Assembly (NCBI RefSeq): GCF_000224145.3
Contig: NC_020177.2
Location: 1,352,694-1,416,693, forward strand
Direction of reading: 5' to 3'
DNA: 64,000 nt
From: Ciona intestinalis
Taxonomy: Eukaryota > Chordata > Ascidiacea > Phlebobranchia > Cionidae
Numbering within the stretch: the first letter of the stretch is position 1; the number at the start of each line of letters is the position of its first letter. The notes beneath the pieces are model-generated. The model worked only from the letters and a program-made list of their open reading frames with translations. It was not told where the DNA came from and did not search any database. This document shows positions 1-10,709 of the stretch, one piece after another. Made by a program: the position numbers and the translations under genes.

Positions 1-390
1 TTATAACTGCATTATGGTATACTTGTCTAAAAACACATGGGAAGTTATTTAGCATTTTAAACATAATATATTTTTAAACACCCTTTTTCTATCGTTGAAA
101 ACAAAAAGCTTATCTAAGAAAATAAATGTTCTTTCTTTTAGTGCTTGTTTTAAATTATTTAAAAGCTTATGGTGTAAACCAAACTAAAACAAAGCCAAAT
201 AGAACAGCTGCTGCACATTTCACCAAGTCTTTGTTTTATATCCGAGCCTAATTTCATTTTTTGCAGCTTCTTTTGCAGTCTAATTTAACTGTTTCAAAAA
301 ATATAACAACAAGATTTTTTATCGATTTAATCAATTTATACCACGCTCAAAATAAGGACTATTATTTATATTGCTTTATTATTCTCATCA
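1..390. other. AT-rich sequence without recognised gene
   Basis: No exon, RNA or repeat recognised on either strand. Confidence 0.6.
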
Positions 391-660
391 GGGCGCCTGC
401 CTCTAACATAAAGGTTATGGGTTTGATGCTTAACGCTACTGCCATTAAAGGGACACCCAATAGATATTGCTCTAACCCAGTGGTTGTTTAAGTGTTGTCT
501 AAACTGTCAGCCATACATTAAAAAAATACAAAAAAAAACAATTACGCACAGAGTTGCATGCGTGGTAACTCGTAAGCGGGCATGAAGTGTATTAAACAGA
601 ACACCTGCGTCAAAGCGACTGACGTTGCCCGGCCACGCAAGAATAAATAGGTTACGTTCA
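391..660 (+). mobile_element. Composite SINE, head truncated
   Basis: Has the body (AACCCAGTGGTTGTTTAA, GTCTAAACTGTCAGCCATAC) and the tail module (GTGGTAACTCGTAAGCGGGC through GCCACGCAAGAATAAATAGG). This is the dispersed Ciona SINE of the Cics type; the name is from memory. Confidence 0.9.
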
Positions 661-850
661 TATAGTAGGATGGGGCAGATGGGACAGCTTCTTGTTTAAT
701 TTTCTCCACCCATTTAGCAATAAACAAAAAACATTCAAAGAATTGTAAATACGTATCTTCGCGACTCCTATAGACCGTCGTTAATTGCTTAAACACGATC
801 AGGATATTCGAATATCACGTGCTAAAGGTGTCCCATTTCCCCCCACAGTA
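661..850 (-). mobile_element. MITE, Ciona 195 bp family (type I)
   Basis: Reference for this family: both ends carry inverted repeats near TAGTAGGGTGGGGGAAGATG, flanked by TA. The interior has CTGATCGTGTTTTAAACAATT and TTTGTTTACTACCAAATGGG. This copy is reversed and diverged. It resembles the MITE known from Ciona as Cimi-1 (name from memory). Confidence 0.9.
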
Positions 851-952
851 AATTAATTTATTTGTTTCCCAATTTTCGCTTGAAGGCGCTAAAGCGACTC
901 GAAACTCGTGACTTGTCACCCAATGCGTAAAATTGCGAATGATTGTATATAA

Positions 953-1008
953 AACGGGTGTTCTGCTTCATACACCTCGTCTCCTTTACGAGTTACCATG
1001 TATGTAAC
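953..1008 (-). mobile_element. SINE tail fragment
   Basis: ACGGGTGTTCTGCTTCATAC to GAGTTACCATGTATGTAAC, reversed tail module only. Confidence 0.85.
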
Positions 1009-1290
1009 CTGCTGGGTAGTTGTTTACCTTTTTGGGATGGCCTAATTTGTACACCGTATTATTGATTACTGAGTTAGAGAAATGACCGTCTTTTCTATAT
1101 AGACAGACATACCAACAATGGTATAGTAGCATTTAAACGTGATTTGTAAAGCTTGCGAAAGCCCTGCCGTGCGAGATTTGTTAGGTATATAGAAATAACG
1201 TGACAACAAGCCGTTTAAATCTACGTTTAAGATGTGAGAGACCAATATGAGGTACATAACCGAAAGCTCATAGAAGCGCTTTATTATACC

Positions 1291-1456
1291 TTATAGTAGT
1301 TATACATAATATACAAATATCCTGGCCGTGTTTTAAACAATTAAAAACGGCCTATAGGGGTAGGGATACGAACTTATAATTTTTTAAATATTATTTGTTT
1401 ATTACTGAATGGGACGGGAAAATAGAGTTAAAAGGTGTCCCATCTTCTTCCACCCG
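1291..1456 (+). mobile_element. MITE type I, left end deleted
   Basis: Interior and right end only (ACAAATATCCTGGCCGTG to TCCCATCTTCTTCCACCC). Confidence 0.88.
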
Positions 1457-1459
1457 CTT

Positions 1460-2061
1460 TAAGTACAAAACACCCACATAATAATCTGTGTCTACGTAGT
1501 GCGTATTTTTACTCCAACGCGTCATATATATTGAATAGCTTATGAAAGTATTCCATACACGTCAAGACCCATGTTATATTGATTTGTCAGCAGATATGAT
1601 GTGTATAAAACTTCCGTATTTGTAGTGAGTTGTTCTGCTACTATTAAAGCTGTAGCTCAAGAGTCACGTGGTATGACGTCGTTTCCGGTCTAGTACATTC
1701 GTTCGCAGTGCAACATATATGCAATGGTACATTCGTGTGTATAGAGTGACAACTGTAGCATTAGCGTGTAGCGAAACTGCAAGCTGTTATAGTTTTGTTG
1801 TGAACGTGCATATCAGACAAACTTTATTAAAAAAAATTAGGTTACAAGAAATGCTCAATTTTATGAAATGACATTTTCAGGTATAATTTATAAGACTAAT
1901 ATAAAGTGTAGCTTATTTGATATTAAAATATCATGTGGAAAATCTAAATTTAGTAAAATAAACTGTATAAAACTAGAGTGTTCGTTTATGTTAATATTTA
2001 ACAAAATAGGCGGATTTTAATATTTATTTAAAATCGGTAATTTTGGACAAAAACGAGAAAA
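1460..2061. other. Upstream region of tetraspanin A
   Basis: No repeat or exon seen. GTCACGTGGTATGACGTCG at about 1662 holds E-box and CRE-like words; these are only suggestive. Confidence 0.4.
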
Positions 2062-5000
2062 ATGGAAAGCAAAGGTTTGAACTGTTGCAAGTATTTGATG
2101 TTTCTATTCAACTTACTAATATTCGTAAGTACATAACGTGTATACGTATATATATTATAGGGTTGGGGAAAGATGGGACACCTTTCACACATAATAACCA
2201 AATATCCTGATCGTGTTTTAAACAATTAACAACGATCTATGGAAGCCGTGAGGATAAAGTTTTATAAAAAATCGTTGAATGTTTGTTTACTTCCAAATTG
2301 GAGGAGCAAATAGATTGAAAAGGTGTCCCATCTTCCCCCAACCTACTACATAATTGCTCATACCGTAGTAAAGAGACTACTTTATAATTGCATGTTTTCC
2401 ACGCAATAATTCAGCTGCTGTTTATTTATACAGTAGGGTGGGGGAAGATGGGACACCTTTAGCACATGATATCCAAATATCCCGATCGTCTTTTAAACTA
2501 TAACAACGATCTAGGGGAGTCGCGAGGATACGTTTTTATAATTCTTTGCACTTTCTTTGTTTACTACCAAATTGGGCGAGAAAATAGAATGAAAAGGTGT
2601 CCCATCTTCCCCCAACCAACTATAAGTATTTTTGCGACCGCGGACAATGCGATATGGGCGTTAACCTATGCGTTCAACATGCACAATGGCTTATAAAGCG
2701 TAGCGTATAACTGCTGTACACGCGTACAGTGAACGGATACGCAGTTTTAGTTTCAAATTAATTGTTGCGACGCAAATTTCCTGTACCCTATAGGTACGGG
2801 TACAGACATACCTTAACTTTGCCAAAATGGTAAACAACTTTAAGAAAACTGAATACGCACATTTTTGGCTTCTCCGGTAAAAAAACATTTATAGTAAGGT
2901 AGGGGAATATGGAACACATGACTTCTAGTCCCATTTGGCAGTAAAGAACTTCCAAAGAATTATGAAACCGTATTCTAATAAACGACTCCCATAGACCGTT
3001 GTTATTTGTTTAAAACAGGATCAGGATATTTGGGTATTATGGGTTAAAGGTGTCCCGTTTTCCCCCACAGTACTGTAATTGTTTGGGTTTCATTATACGG
3101 AGCAATACAGCTACTGTGTAGTGGATATACACCTAACGCTTTGCATACACAGTTCGTTTGTGCATGGTCAACGCATGTTAATTTTGTTTTTGTTTACAGA
3201 TCACTGAAACAGTCAACGCATGTTTACGTGTATACTAATCAACTAAAATGCGATATATTGGTTTTATGTCGACATAGTTCGTGTGTATATACGGTCAAGG
3301 CATGTTTTCGCGCTTTGTTTTTGTTTACCAATCAACATTAAATGATTGACGCAGCTTTGAGCGACGTATCCGCTAACTTTAAAGTAAAGCATCAGCATTA
3401 ACACGCAGTATAAATGCTTGGTTTGGAGAAACATATAGTGATTTTTTTTATATTGAACTGTACTGCTGTAGTGTAAACGTCGACTGGTTTGTCGTTTACT
3501 TTCTACAAAATTTCATATGAATATGTATGGATTCCATATGGACGACAGTAAACAATAGGTGTATAAATACAACATGTGTGTCTTGTGTATAAGAAGACAC
3601 CCATGTTATAACTTGACAGTGAGCATGAGGTGTATGAATACACCATGTGTGTCTGATGTATAGAAAGACAACCTTTTTATAACTCGACGGTGAGCATGAG
3701 GTGTACAAATGCACCATATGTGTCTGATGTATAGAAAGACAACCTTTTTATAACTCGACGGTGAGCATGAGGTGTTCTAATATACCATGTGTGTCTGGTG
3801 TATAAGAAGACACCCATGTTATAACTCGACAGTGAGCATGAAGTGTATGAATACACAATAATAAAAGATTTTATACGTTTAGTTGTGCGGGTGCGTTCTT
3901 CTTGGTCTGAGTGTATGGGCGTACGTGAATGCTGACTCTTTCAAAAAGATCATATCCTCCGACCCAGTTATATTCAACTCTCTCATTGTTCTTATTGCCG
4001 TTGGAGCAGTGCTGATTGTAGCTGGTTTCTTCGGTTGTCTTGGAGCAATACAAGAAAGCAAATGCCTTTTGGGAACGGTGATATTATAAAACAAAACATT
4101 ACTAACTAGTTTTAGCGCGGTATTTTTTTTTCATTTAATGATTGAAACTCGTTATCCTATAGCGTGACGAGCCAATGGCGGTCCTGTTTTTTACAACTAG
4201 GGCCACTTACAAGTTACCACGAATGTATCTTTGTTTTAATTTGTTTTACAGAATTTTGGCTTTTTTTAAACGTGTATAGACTATAGCTCATGGCCTACTA
4301 GAGATATCTTTAGTAGGCCGAGACTAGCTTAACGATCTTCTTTTATTAGTTTTTTACCATCGTGTTGGTCATATTCATTGCCGAAATAGTAGGAGCCATC
4401 TTAATCTATGTGTATTACCCGAAAGCAAAAGACCTTGCATTACAAAGCATGCAAAATTACAACACAACAACAAAGCAACCATGGGACATCCTACAAACAA
4501 CAGTAAGAAGACATAACTGTATACTGTATTAATATATTAGTGTAGGGTGGGAGAAGATGAGACACCTTATTCTATTTTCTTAACCCAATTGGTAGTAAAC
4601 AAAGTACATTGAAAGCATTTCAAAACATGTTAGTTGTTTAAAATACGATCAGGATATTTGGCGCTAAAGGTGTCCCGTCTTCCCCCACCCTACTATATCT
4701 CGGAAACGTAAAGGAAATACGTTTGACATAAAACATGTTTTTATGCTACGCACGTTTCTAAATTTAAAACAAGTACTAGTAATATAGTACTGCAGGGTAA
4801 GACAGAACTCCTTTAGCACATAGTAACGAAATATCCTGATCGTATATTAAACAAATAACAACGGTCGATGGAAGACTTGAGGATGCGGTCTTATAATTTT
4901 TGAATGTTCTTTGTTTACTACCAAATGAGCCGAGAAATTACAGTTATTAGCTGTCCCATCTTCTCCCACCCTAGTACCATATATATATATAAATATATAT

Positions 5001-6015
5001 ATGTGTGTGATTTTTATTAAATACGCCACCAACTATAACCGCGTAGAGCCTCAGACCGGTAACCTTTATAGGTTAGAAGCGAGCGTGCTAATTACTACGT
5101 CGCTAGACCATAAATAATAAAGCAAATCAATCAACATAAGTTATTTTGGGCTAGGTATAAATTGCCTAAATCGATCACAACTCCTATGTGCTGGTCAATT
5201 TTCAATTATACAGTGAAATTGGCCTATATAAAGGTCCCGAAAATAGAACCCTACTATATATGTATTTATTTTATTTCCTCGTTCCACTTAGGAGTAAACA
5301 AAGATAATTAAACAATCTATGCCCGTATTCCTGTGACTCTGAACGAGCGTTAGTAACTGTTAAATCACGATTGGAAAATTTGGGATATTGTGCTGACGTT
5401 ATCCCATTTCCTCCCACATTTTATCCCGTCTTACCCCGCATTGATTCTATTTCAGTTTAAATGCTGCGGCTTTACCAACTACAGCGACTGGGGTTCTACC
5501 ATACCAAGTACATGCTGTAGTGATGCAGCGTCTCCATGTTCACCATCAATGACAACGTTTTATCCGCTTGGCTGTGAAGCTGCGATTCGTAAATACTTCT
5601 GGATAATTGGGGGAATCGGTATCGGCATTATCGTATTCGAGGTAATTTCGTTGTCAAAATAATACTTATTTTTTGTTGTTTGGTAATCTATATCGTTTTT
5701 TAATTTTAAACCAAAAGCTACTGTTATTCTTGTAATTTATTTTAAATGGATATATTTATATCTTTGTACTGATAGCATCTTTATTAATAAAATAAAGTAA
5801 CAGAAAATCAGGGCTAAAAAAGTTTTCTTTAAAAAATGTTATAACTCTTTGAATGTTTTTTGTTTGCTTCCAAATGGGACAAGAACTCAAAATGTTGTCC
5901 CAACTTCCCCAACTTATTATAGGACCAATTTAATGTTTAATTTGTTTTTCAGATATTGGCGATGATTTTCGCATGCTGCCTCTTTCAAAACATTGGAGAT
6001 TATGAAATGGCTTAA
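2062..6015 (+). CDS. Tetraspanin A (first of three tandem copies)
   Basis: Five coding exons: 2062-2124, 3883-4077, 4350-4502, 5456-5641 and 5953-6015; all introns are phase 0 with GT-AG ends. The product is 219 residues. Four membrane segments are visible (about 11-36, 51-74, 87-110, 184-210). TM2 ends in the family signature GFFGCLGAIQESKCLLG (69-85). The large extracellular loop (about 111-183) carries C140-C141-G142, C157-C158, C165 and C177, the six-cysteine pattern of tetraspanins. The loop is short for the family. Tetraspanins organise partner proteins in plasma-membrane microdomains; the partner here cannot be told. The start is the only ATG placing a short cytoplasmic tail before TM1 (MESKGLNCCKY). 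Intron 1 holds two MITEs and a 71 bp minisatellite that runs up to the exon 2 acceptor. A candidate AATAAA lies at 6595-6600. Confidence 0.94.
2155..2349 (+). mobile_element. MITE type I in tetraspanin A intron 1
   Basis: Complete; begins 30 bases after the exon 1 donor. Confidence 0.93.
2431..2623 (+). mobile_element. MITE type I in tetraspanin A intron 1
   Basis: Complete, about 89% like its neighbour by eye; a second forward copy 80 bases on. Confidence 0.93.
2891..3074 (-). mobile_element. MITE in tetraspanin A intron 1
   Basis: Reversed; right end reads GTTTTCCCCCACAGTACTG. Confidence 0.9.
3541..3866. repeat. 71 bp minisatellite in tetraspanin A intron 1
   Basis: The motif GTGAGCATGAGGTGT recurs at 3619, 3690, 3761 and 3832, an exact 71 base period, with a partial unit before. 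Units contain CACCATGTGTGTCTGRTGTA and CATGTTATAACTCGACAGTG. The array stops about 17 bases before the exon 2 splice acceptor. Confidence 0.95.
4538..4697 (-). mobile_element. MITE type I in tetraspanin A intron 3
   Basis: Reversed, with an interior deletion of about 30 bases; starts about 35 bases after the exon 3 donor. Confidence 0.9.
4784..4978 (+). mobile_element. MITE in tetraspanin A intron 3
   Basis: Forward, decayed left end; followed by a short TA run. Confidence 0.88.
5255..5421 (-). mobile_element. MITE in tetraspanin A intron 3, decayed
   Basis: Reversed; AACAAAGATAATTAAACAAT and ATGCCCGTATTCCTGTGACTC remain; ends about 35 bases before exon 4. Confidence 0.75.
5832..5923 (+). 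mobile_element. MITE fragment in tetraspanin A intron 4
   Basis: Right half only (TTTGCTTCCAAATGGGAC to CAACTTCCCCAACTTATT). Confidence 0.85.
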
Positions 6016-6594
6016 GCAAATTGTTAAAAAACATCATAATTTGGTACTTTTACCATTTAGGCCTAAATGCCTTTGAACATAGTCACTTTTATCAGCAGTA
6101 TCCATTCTTGTTTATTGCCTATAAGTATAGAACGTTATGTCTAAACGAATTAAAACACCCGTTTCTCGTTTATAATGTCAATTTTCCTTTCCCATTACCG
6201 TATATACACACATTATAATAGGCCTGTTAAATTTTTCGTGTTTGCTAAATAATGCAGCTTTTAAATTTTTTGTTCAAACTAATTTATAGGTTTAAGCCGA
6301 ATCTTGTTGCACTAAGTTAGTTTGACTATACATTATTTTAACTTTCAAAATGGAGTTTACAGGTATAAAAATTGGTCTGAATTAATTTAAGTAAACACCA
6401 GTAAATCAAAATGAGGCTGCAAAAGTTAAATGTAACAATTTTAGCTTATATCATTTATATTTTTTGGCCCAAACTTTACAACAGCCCTTAAAGCCTTAAT
6501 ATGTGTTCACATCACAGTTTCAAACACTTTATATTTTGCATCTAATAATCAAGGTTTACCAAATTGCAATCATGAGTTAGTTCAATCGTGCAAT

Positions 6595-6600
6595 AATAAA
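6595..6600 (+). terminator. Candidate polyadenylation signal of tetraspanin A
   Basis: AATAAA 580 bases after the stop codon; no nearer canonical hexamer noticed. Confidence 0.4.
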
Positions 6601-6639
6601 ACTTATGTACAAATTCGTTACATTGAATAATATGTAATT

Positions 6640-6826
6640 ATGGATAACACGAAGCACCTTTAGCCCATAATAACCAAATATCCCGATCGTGTTTTAAACA
6701 ATTTAAAACGGTCTATGGGAGTCGTGAGAATACAGTTTTATAATTCTTTGAAAGTTATTTGGTTACTACCAAATGAGACAAGAAAATAGAATGAAAAGGT
6801 GTCCGATCTTCTCCCACCCTACTATA
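6640..6826 (+). mobile_element. MITE between tetraspanins A and B
   Basis: Forward, left TIR decayed. Confidence 0.9.
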
Positions 6827-7278
6827 CTACGTGTACAAAATGTGAATGTAACTTACTTATTTTCGTTGTAAAACGGGTGTTTTATAGGTGAGTGGTTATT
6901 TTCGTGGAAATCTTTTTAGTGTTTAGCTGGTAATTAAGAAAAGCCATAAAAATTGGTTTGGCTCATTTACTGTAACCCTTCTTACATAGGACTCGAAGTT
7001 TTGTTTTAAGTTTCGATATGTAAAAATCCGTTACCGCTACATGGCGCTATGGTGCAACGCATCATTGAAGCAGTAGTTCCTAGTTAAATTTTATACCACT
7101 GAGCTACTTATTTTTACCAAGGAAATCGTTATCTTAACATTTACTTACAAATTAACATTAGGTAATCATAAGAACATCATGTTTCTATATATTAACAAAT
7201 AAAATATTCTATAAAACTCATTTGATGGCTGGTTCAGATTTATAAAATTTAAACTTAAAACGGTATTTCATTTAACAT

Positions 7279-7468
7279 ACAGTAGGCAGGGGTAATATGG
7301 AACATGTTTTCTTTCTATTTTACCTTCTTATTTGGTAGCAAACTAATTATATATGCATAAATAGATAACCGTTTCTTCATGATTAAAAATAGTGTTGTTA
7401 ATTTTTAAAACATGATTAGGAAATATGATTTATTCCGTTCTAATGGTACCCGTCTTACCCTACAGTAC
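7279..7468 (-). mobile_element. MITE type II between tetraspanins A and B
   Basis: Reversed. Type II ends read near GTGGGGTAAGATGGATACCG and the interior has AACGCACTTTTAGAGTCGTG in place of AACGGTCTATGGGAGTCGTG. Confidence 0.82.
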
Positions 7469-7852
7469 TTTTTTGTACCCAGTTTAAGTACTACCACCGA
7501 TATAGCCTCTTTTAATTGCTGTATAGCACTTTCCGCGCACGATGTATGAATCCGAAGCTCGTTTGGAAACGAGGTAGTTCCTAGAAAATAGCTGTACAAC
7601 TACCAGTATAGGAAGCTTAACAGTAAACAGTCTTACTAGATGAGTTGCAAATTAAACTAAGTTATAAACCATTTTCTTATGAGCATGTAATGTATATATA
7701 AGTTGTCTATTAGTATAGCATTTGCGTGAGTATGTGCTATAAGACAAATACGCTAAAACAGTCTCAGTTTTCCGTACAAGTCACGGCATTAACTCAGCAT
7801 ACTTTTAGGTACAGCTAGTGCTTCATGACTTTGTGGTTAACATTTAGTGAAC

Positions 7853-9785
7853 ATGAAGACCGCTTCTTTAGATGCTTGCAAGTATTTTCTCTTCACTCTA
7901 AGTCTTTTTATAACGGTAAGTGTTGAACTATAAGGTTCACCTATATACTGTTTACATTTGTCTGTAAAACACTGATGCTATAGTAAATATAAATGGACAG
8001 GTTTTATACTGCAGGTGATTATAACTTATGTGTGTCATAACAATAGCCATTCTTGTTGTATTTCTTTATCATCAAATGACAATTGTTGTTGTTTTGATTT
8101 GAAATCTTTTCCAGCTGATCGGGGCAGTGTCACTAGCGCTAGGAATCATGGGTTACTTACAAAGTGGAAGCTCACAGCAGCTTATTAACTTACCAATTAC
8201 AATCTTAATCTTGATTGTCAGTTCTTCGACAATTATTGCTGGTTTCTTTGGCTGTATTGGATCCAGCATTGAAAATAAAAGTCTGCTTGTAACGGTAAGA
8301 TAAAAGCTTACGTAAAAGTGGCTGTACACAGTATCCGGCGTGCGAATTCGCATGCCTACAGCCACCTTAAGCCTACAAATTTATCATTCATATTGCTGTA
8401 TTTTGTGAAACAGTGTTTCTTAAACTTGTTGACCCACAAGATTCCTGGACGATACCTACAGTGCTTTTTTTCACATATCTTTTTTAATATAATAGGGTGG
8501 GAAGAGACAGGATACCTTTACTTTAGCACATAATACCTAAACATCTTGGTTGTGTTTTAAACAATACTGTACTTTTAAAATCCCTGACCTAAAACGGTAT
8601 GTTTATTTTTTTAGTTTTCTAACTTTTTTTTATTTTTAGTTTTTTCTTCTGGTCGTTTTACTTTTGGTCTCGGAGATCGTTCTTGTTATCATAATTTTCC
8701 GCCAGCAAAGCCATTCAAAATCAACTGCTCTTACAAGTATTGCTGAATATCATACATCACCCAGCTCGCAAGTGTATTGGGACGACCTACAGAGACGGGT
8801 TTGTTGGTCTAAAAACTGTTTAAAATTAATCAATTTATTTAACTTAAACCCTATATGTTGCTGCTACAACGTGTATTATAAGTATGAAAGCGTATCATGT
8901 TACACCCTGCTGCTGTTAATAGGCCATACAAACAAACAGATACAAAATATACTAATGTCGTTAATTAATAAAGTTTCACGCTACGAATGTAGCTGCATTT
9001 TAACAATGCCACCAGAATGACGGGCACAAACTTACAGCTTAGTGAACACTTTCTAATGTTTGTTTTTTAAGATGATTTGCTGCGGATACGACAATTTCAA
9101 AGATTGGAAAAACGAAACGCTTCCTAATTCCTGTTGCGGCATTCACCCATTGCCTTGTACAACCAGTTCTCCATATTTAAGCATAACTGGGTGTTCTTCA
9201 TACTACAACAGATATCATGATATTGTTGGATACCTTCAAATTGCTGTTTCTCTATTAGAGGTAATTTTCAAACGCAGGACTAAATTGTTAGACGAAACAA
9301 GCGTACCTTATATCCAAAAGCTAAAATATAAATGAACCACGGTACCGACTGCTGGTATTATTACAAACCAAGTCATCCCGTTTCGCTGCCATATCAACGT
9401 ATTTCTACAAGAAGCAAGTCCACAGATGAACAATCTGAAACGATGTCAAAATTAAAATATATAGTAGGGGGAGCGAAGATGAGACACCTTTTCATTCTAT
9501 TTTCTTAATCTACTTAGTAATATACAAAGAACATTCAATGAGTATTCAAACTCTATCTTCACGATTTCTCTATGTCATTATTAATCGTTTAAAACACGAT
9601 CAGGATATTTGGATATTTTGTGCTAAAAGTGCCCCGTCTTACCCCACCTTACTGTATTTAAGTTTAAAACGTGCCCACTGCTGAGCGCAAATTTTTTTCT
9701 CAATAACTTGTTTCCGTTTCAGATAATTGCTGTCGTTTTAACCTGTGTGGTATTTGATTCATTTAGCGAGTATGAGATCGCGTAA
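7853..9785 (+). CDS. Tetraspanin B (second tandem copy)
   Basis: Five exons: 7853-7915, 8115-8294, 8640-8798, 9072-9260 and 9723-9785; all introns phase 0; 217 residues. TM2 carries GFFGCIGSSIENKSLL, in which the usual Cys of the ExxCLL motif is Ser. The large loop has C137-C138-G139, C155-C156, C163 and C175, and a possible N-glycosylation site at N148-E-T. The C-terminus YEIA matches YEMA of copy A, so the tail is conserved. Exon 2 is 15 bases shorter than in A and C, shortening the small extracellular loop. The exon 3 donor is GTTTGT, weaker than in its siblings. An AATAAA at 10016-10021 is overlapped by the target-site duplication of a hAT-type MITE. Function is inferred from family only. 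Confidence 0.92.
8487..8572 (+). mobile_element. MITE left fragment in tetraspanin B intron 2
   Basis: AATAGGGTGGGAAGAGACAG to TTGGTTGTGTTTTAAACAAT, then cut off. Confidence 0.85.
9459..9656 (-). mobile_element. MITE type I in tetraspanin B intron 4
   Basis: Complete, reversed. Confidence 0.92.
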
Positions 9786-10015
9786 CTAACCTGATGAACG
9801 CCCCAGTATATGCTGACTGGATGCCTTTGACGTGCTGGTATCGCATTCGTTTCGTAAAACCTTTCCCCGTTTCCGAAAATTTTATTGTTGACAGTTTATG
9901 TTTCGCCTTATGTTATTGTTAGTATACACCTTGTCCGTTTATTTCTATGTTAAGCTTGAACCAGTGTCGACTTTTGTCAAGAGAGAGTGTTTTACCTTGG
10001 CAGCTATTTACAAAG

Positions 10016-10021
10016 AATAAA
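10016..10021 (+). terminator. Candidate polyadenylation signal of tetraspanin B
   Basis: AATAAA 231 bases after the stop codon, inside the target-site duplication of the hAT-type MITE. Another AATAAA is at about 10468. Confidence 0.45.
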
Positions 10022-10022
10022 C

Positions 10023-10311
10023 CAGTGGTTCTTAAACTTTTTTGTACGCTTTACCCATTTAACAAAGATGCTTATCAGATTTACCACTAATATGCAATAT
10101 GGCGCTCGTTTATTAAAAAGCGAAAACAACTAATTACATCAGTTATATTTAATACGACGAATGCGCTTGCTTTTTGGCAACGAGTTGTTTGTTTTGTAAA
10201 ATGTCTTGTAAACTTCTACAACTGATGTGTTTTTGATTAGTAGCTCATTTACCCTTTAAATACGAAAGAGAAACCCCCAGGAGTAAATTTACCCCAGTTT
10301 AAGAAATGCTG
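10023..10311. mobile_element. hAT-type non-autonomous MITE (289 bp) after tetraspanin B
   Basis: Ends CAGTGGTTCTTAAAC and GTTTAAGAAATGCTG form imperfect terminal inverted repeats. The flanks GAATAAAC (10015-10022) and GTATAAAC (10312-10319) are an 8 bp target-site duplication with one change. No open frame of note. Confidence 0.85.
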
Positions 10312-10709
10312 GTATAAACAATATCTCATTTGTGATTATATACCATGATATACAAACGACAAGATTTCCTTTAAGGAAAAGGCCCCAGTGTTTACAAGTC
10401 TTTCTGGCTTTAGAATCTCACAAAACTTCCATACTTACATTAATACAGGCCCGACTGTACACTGCTTGAATAAAGCTTTAATTTTTTCTCAGAAAAACTA
10501 ATCGCAGCTGACTGGAGCGAAATAGGAAATTGAACCGTAAACACTTTAACTGTATAGACAACTAAATCAGAAGAGGCAGCTATATTGAACATTCTTTTAA
10601 AGCAGATATACCAAGGCGTCCAGGTTTTAACGAAAGGTTACATTTTAATAAAGATTATATTTTAAAATCTAGAATTAAAGGTGTTTGAAAGTGTCAAGTA
10701 AATAACAAA

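Noticed and set aside
2466-2696. 76-codon + strand frame, and similar frames at 23499, 24689, 27476, 42308 and 57263
   Set aside because: These run across MITE copies and share MITE-encoded words such as NRMKRCPIFPQP; the elements are non-coding.
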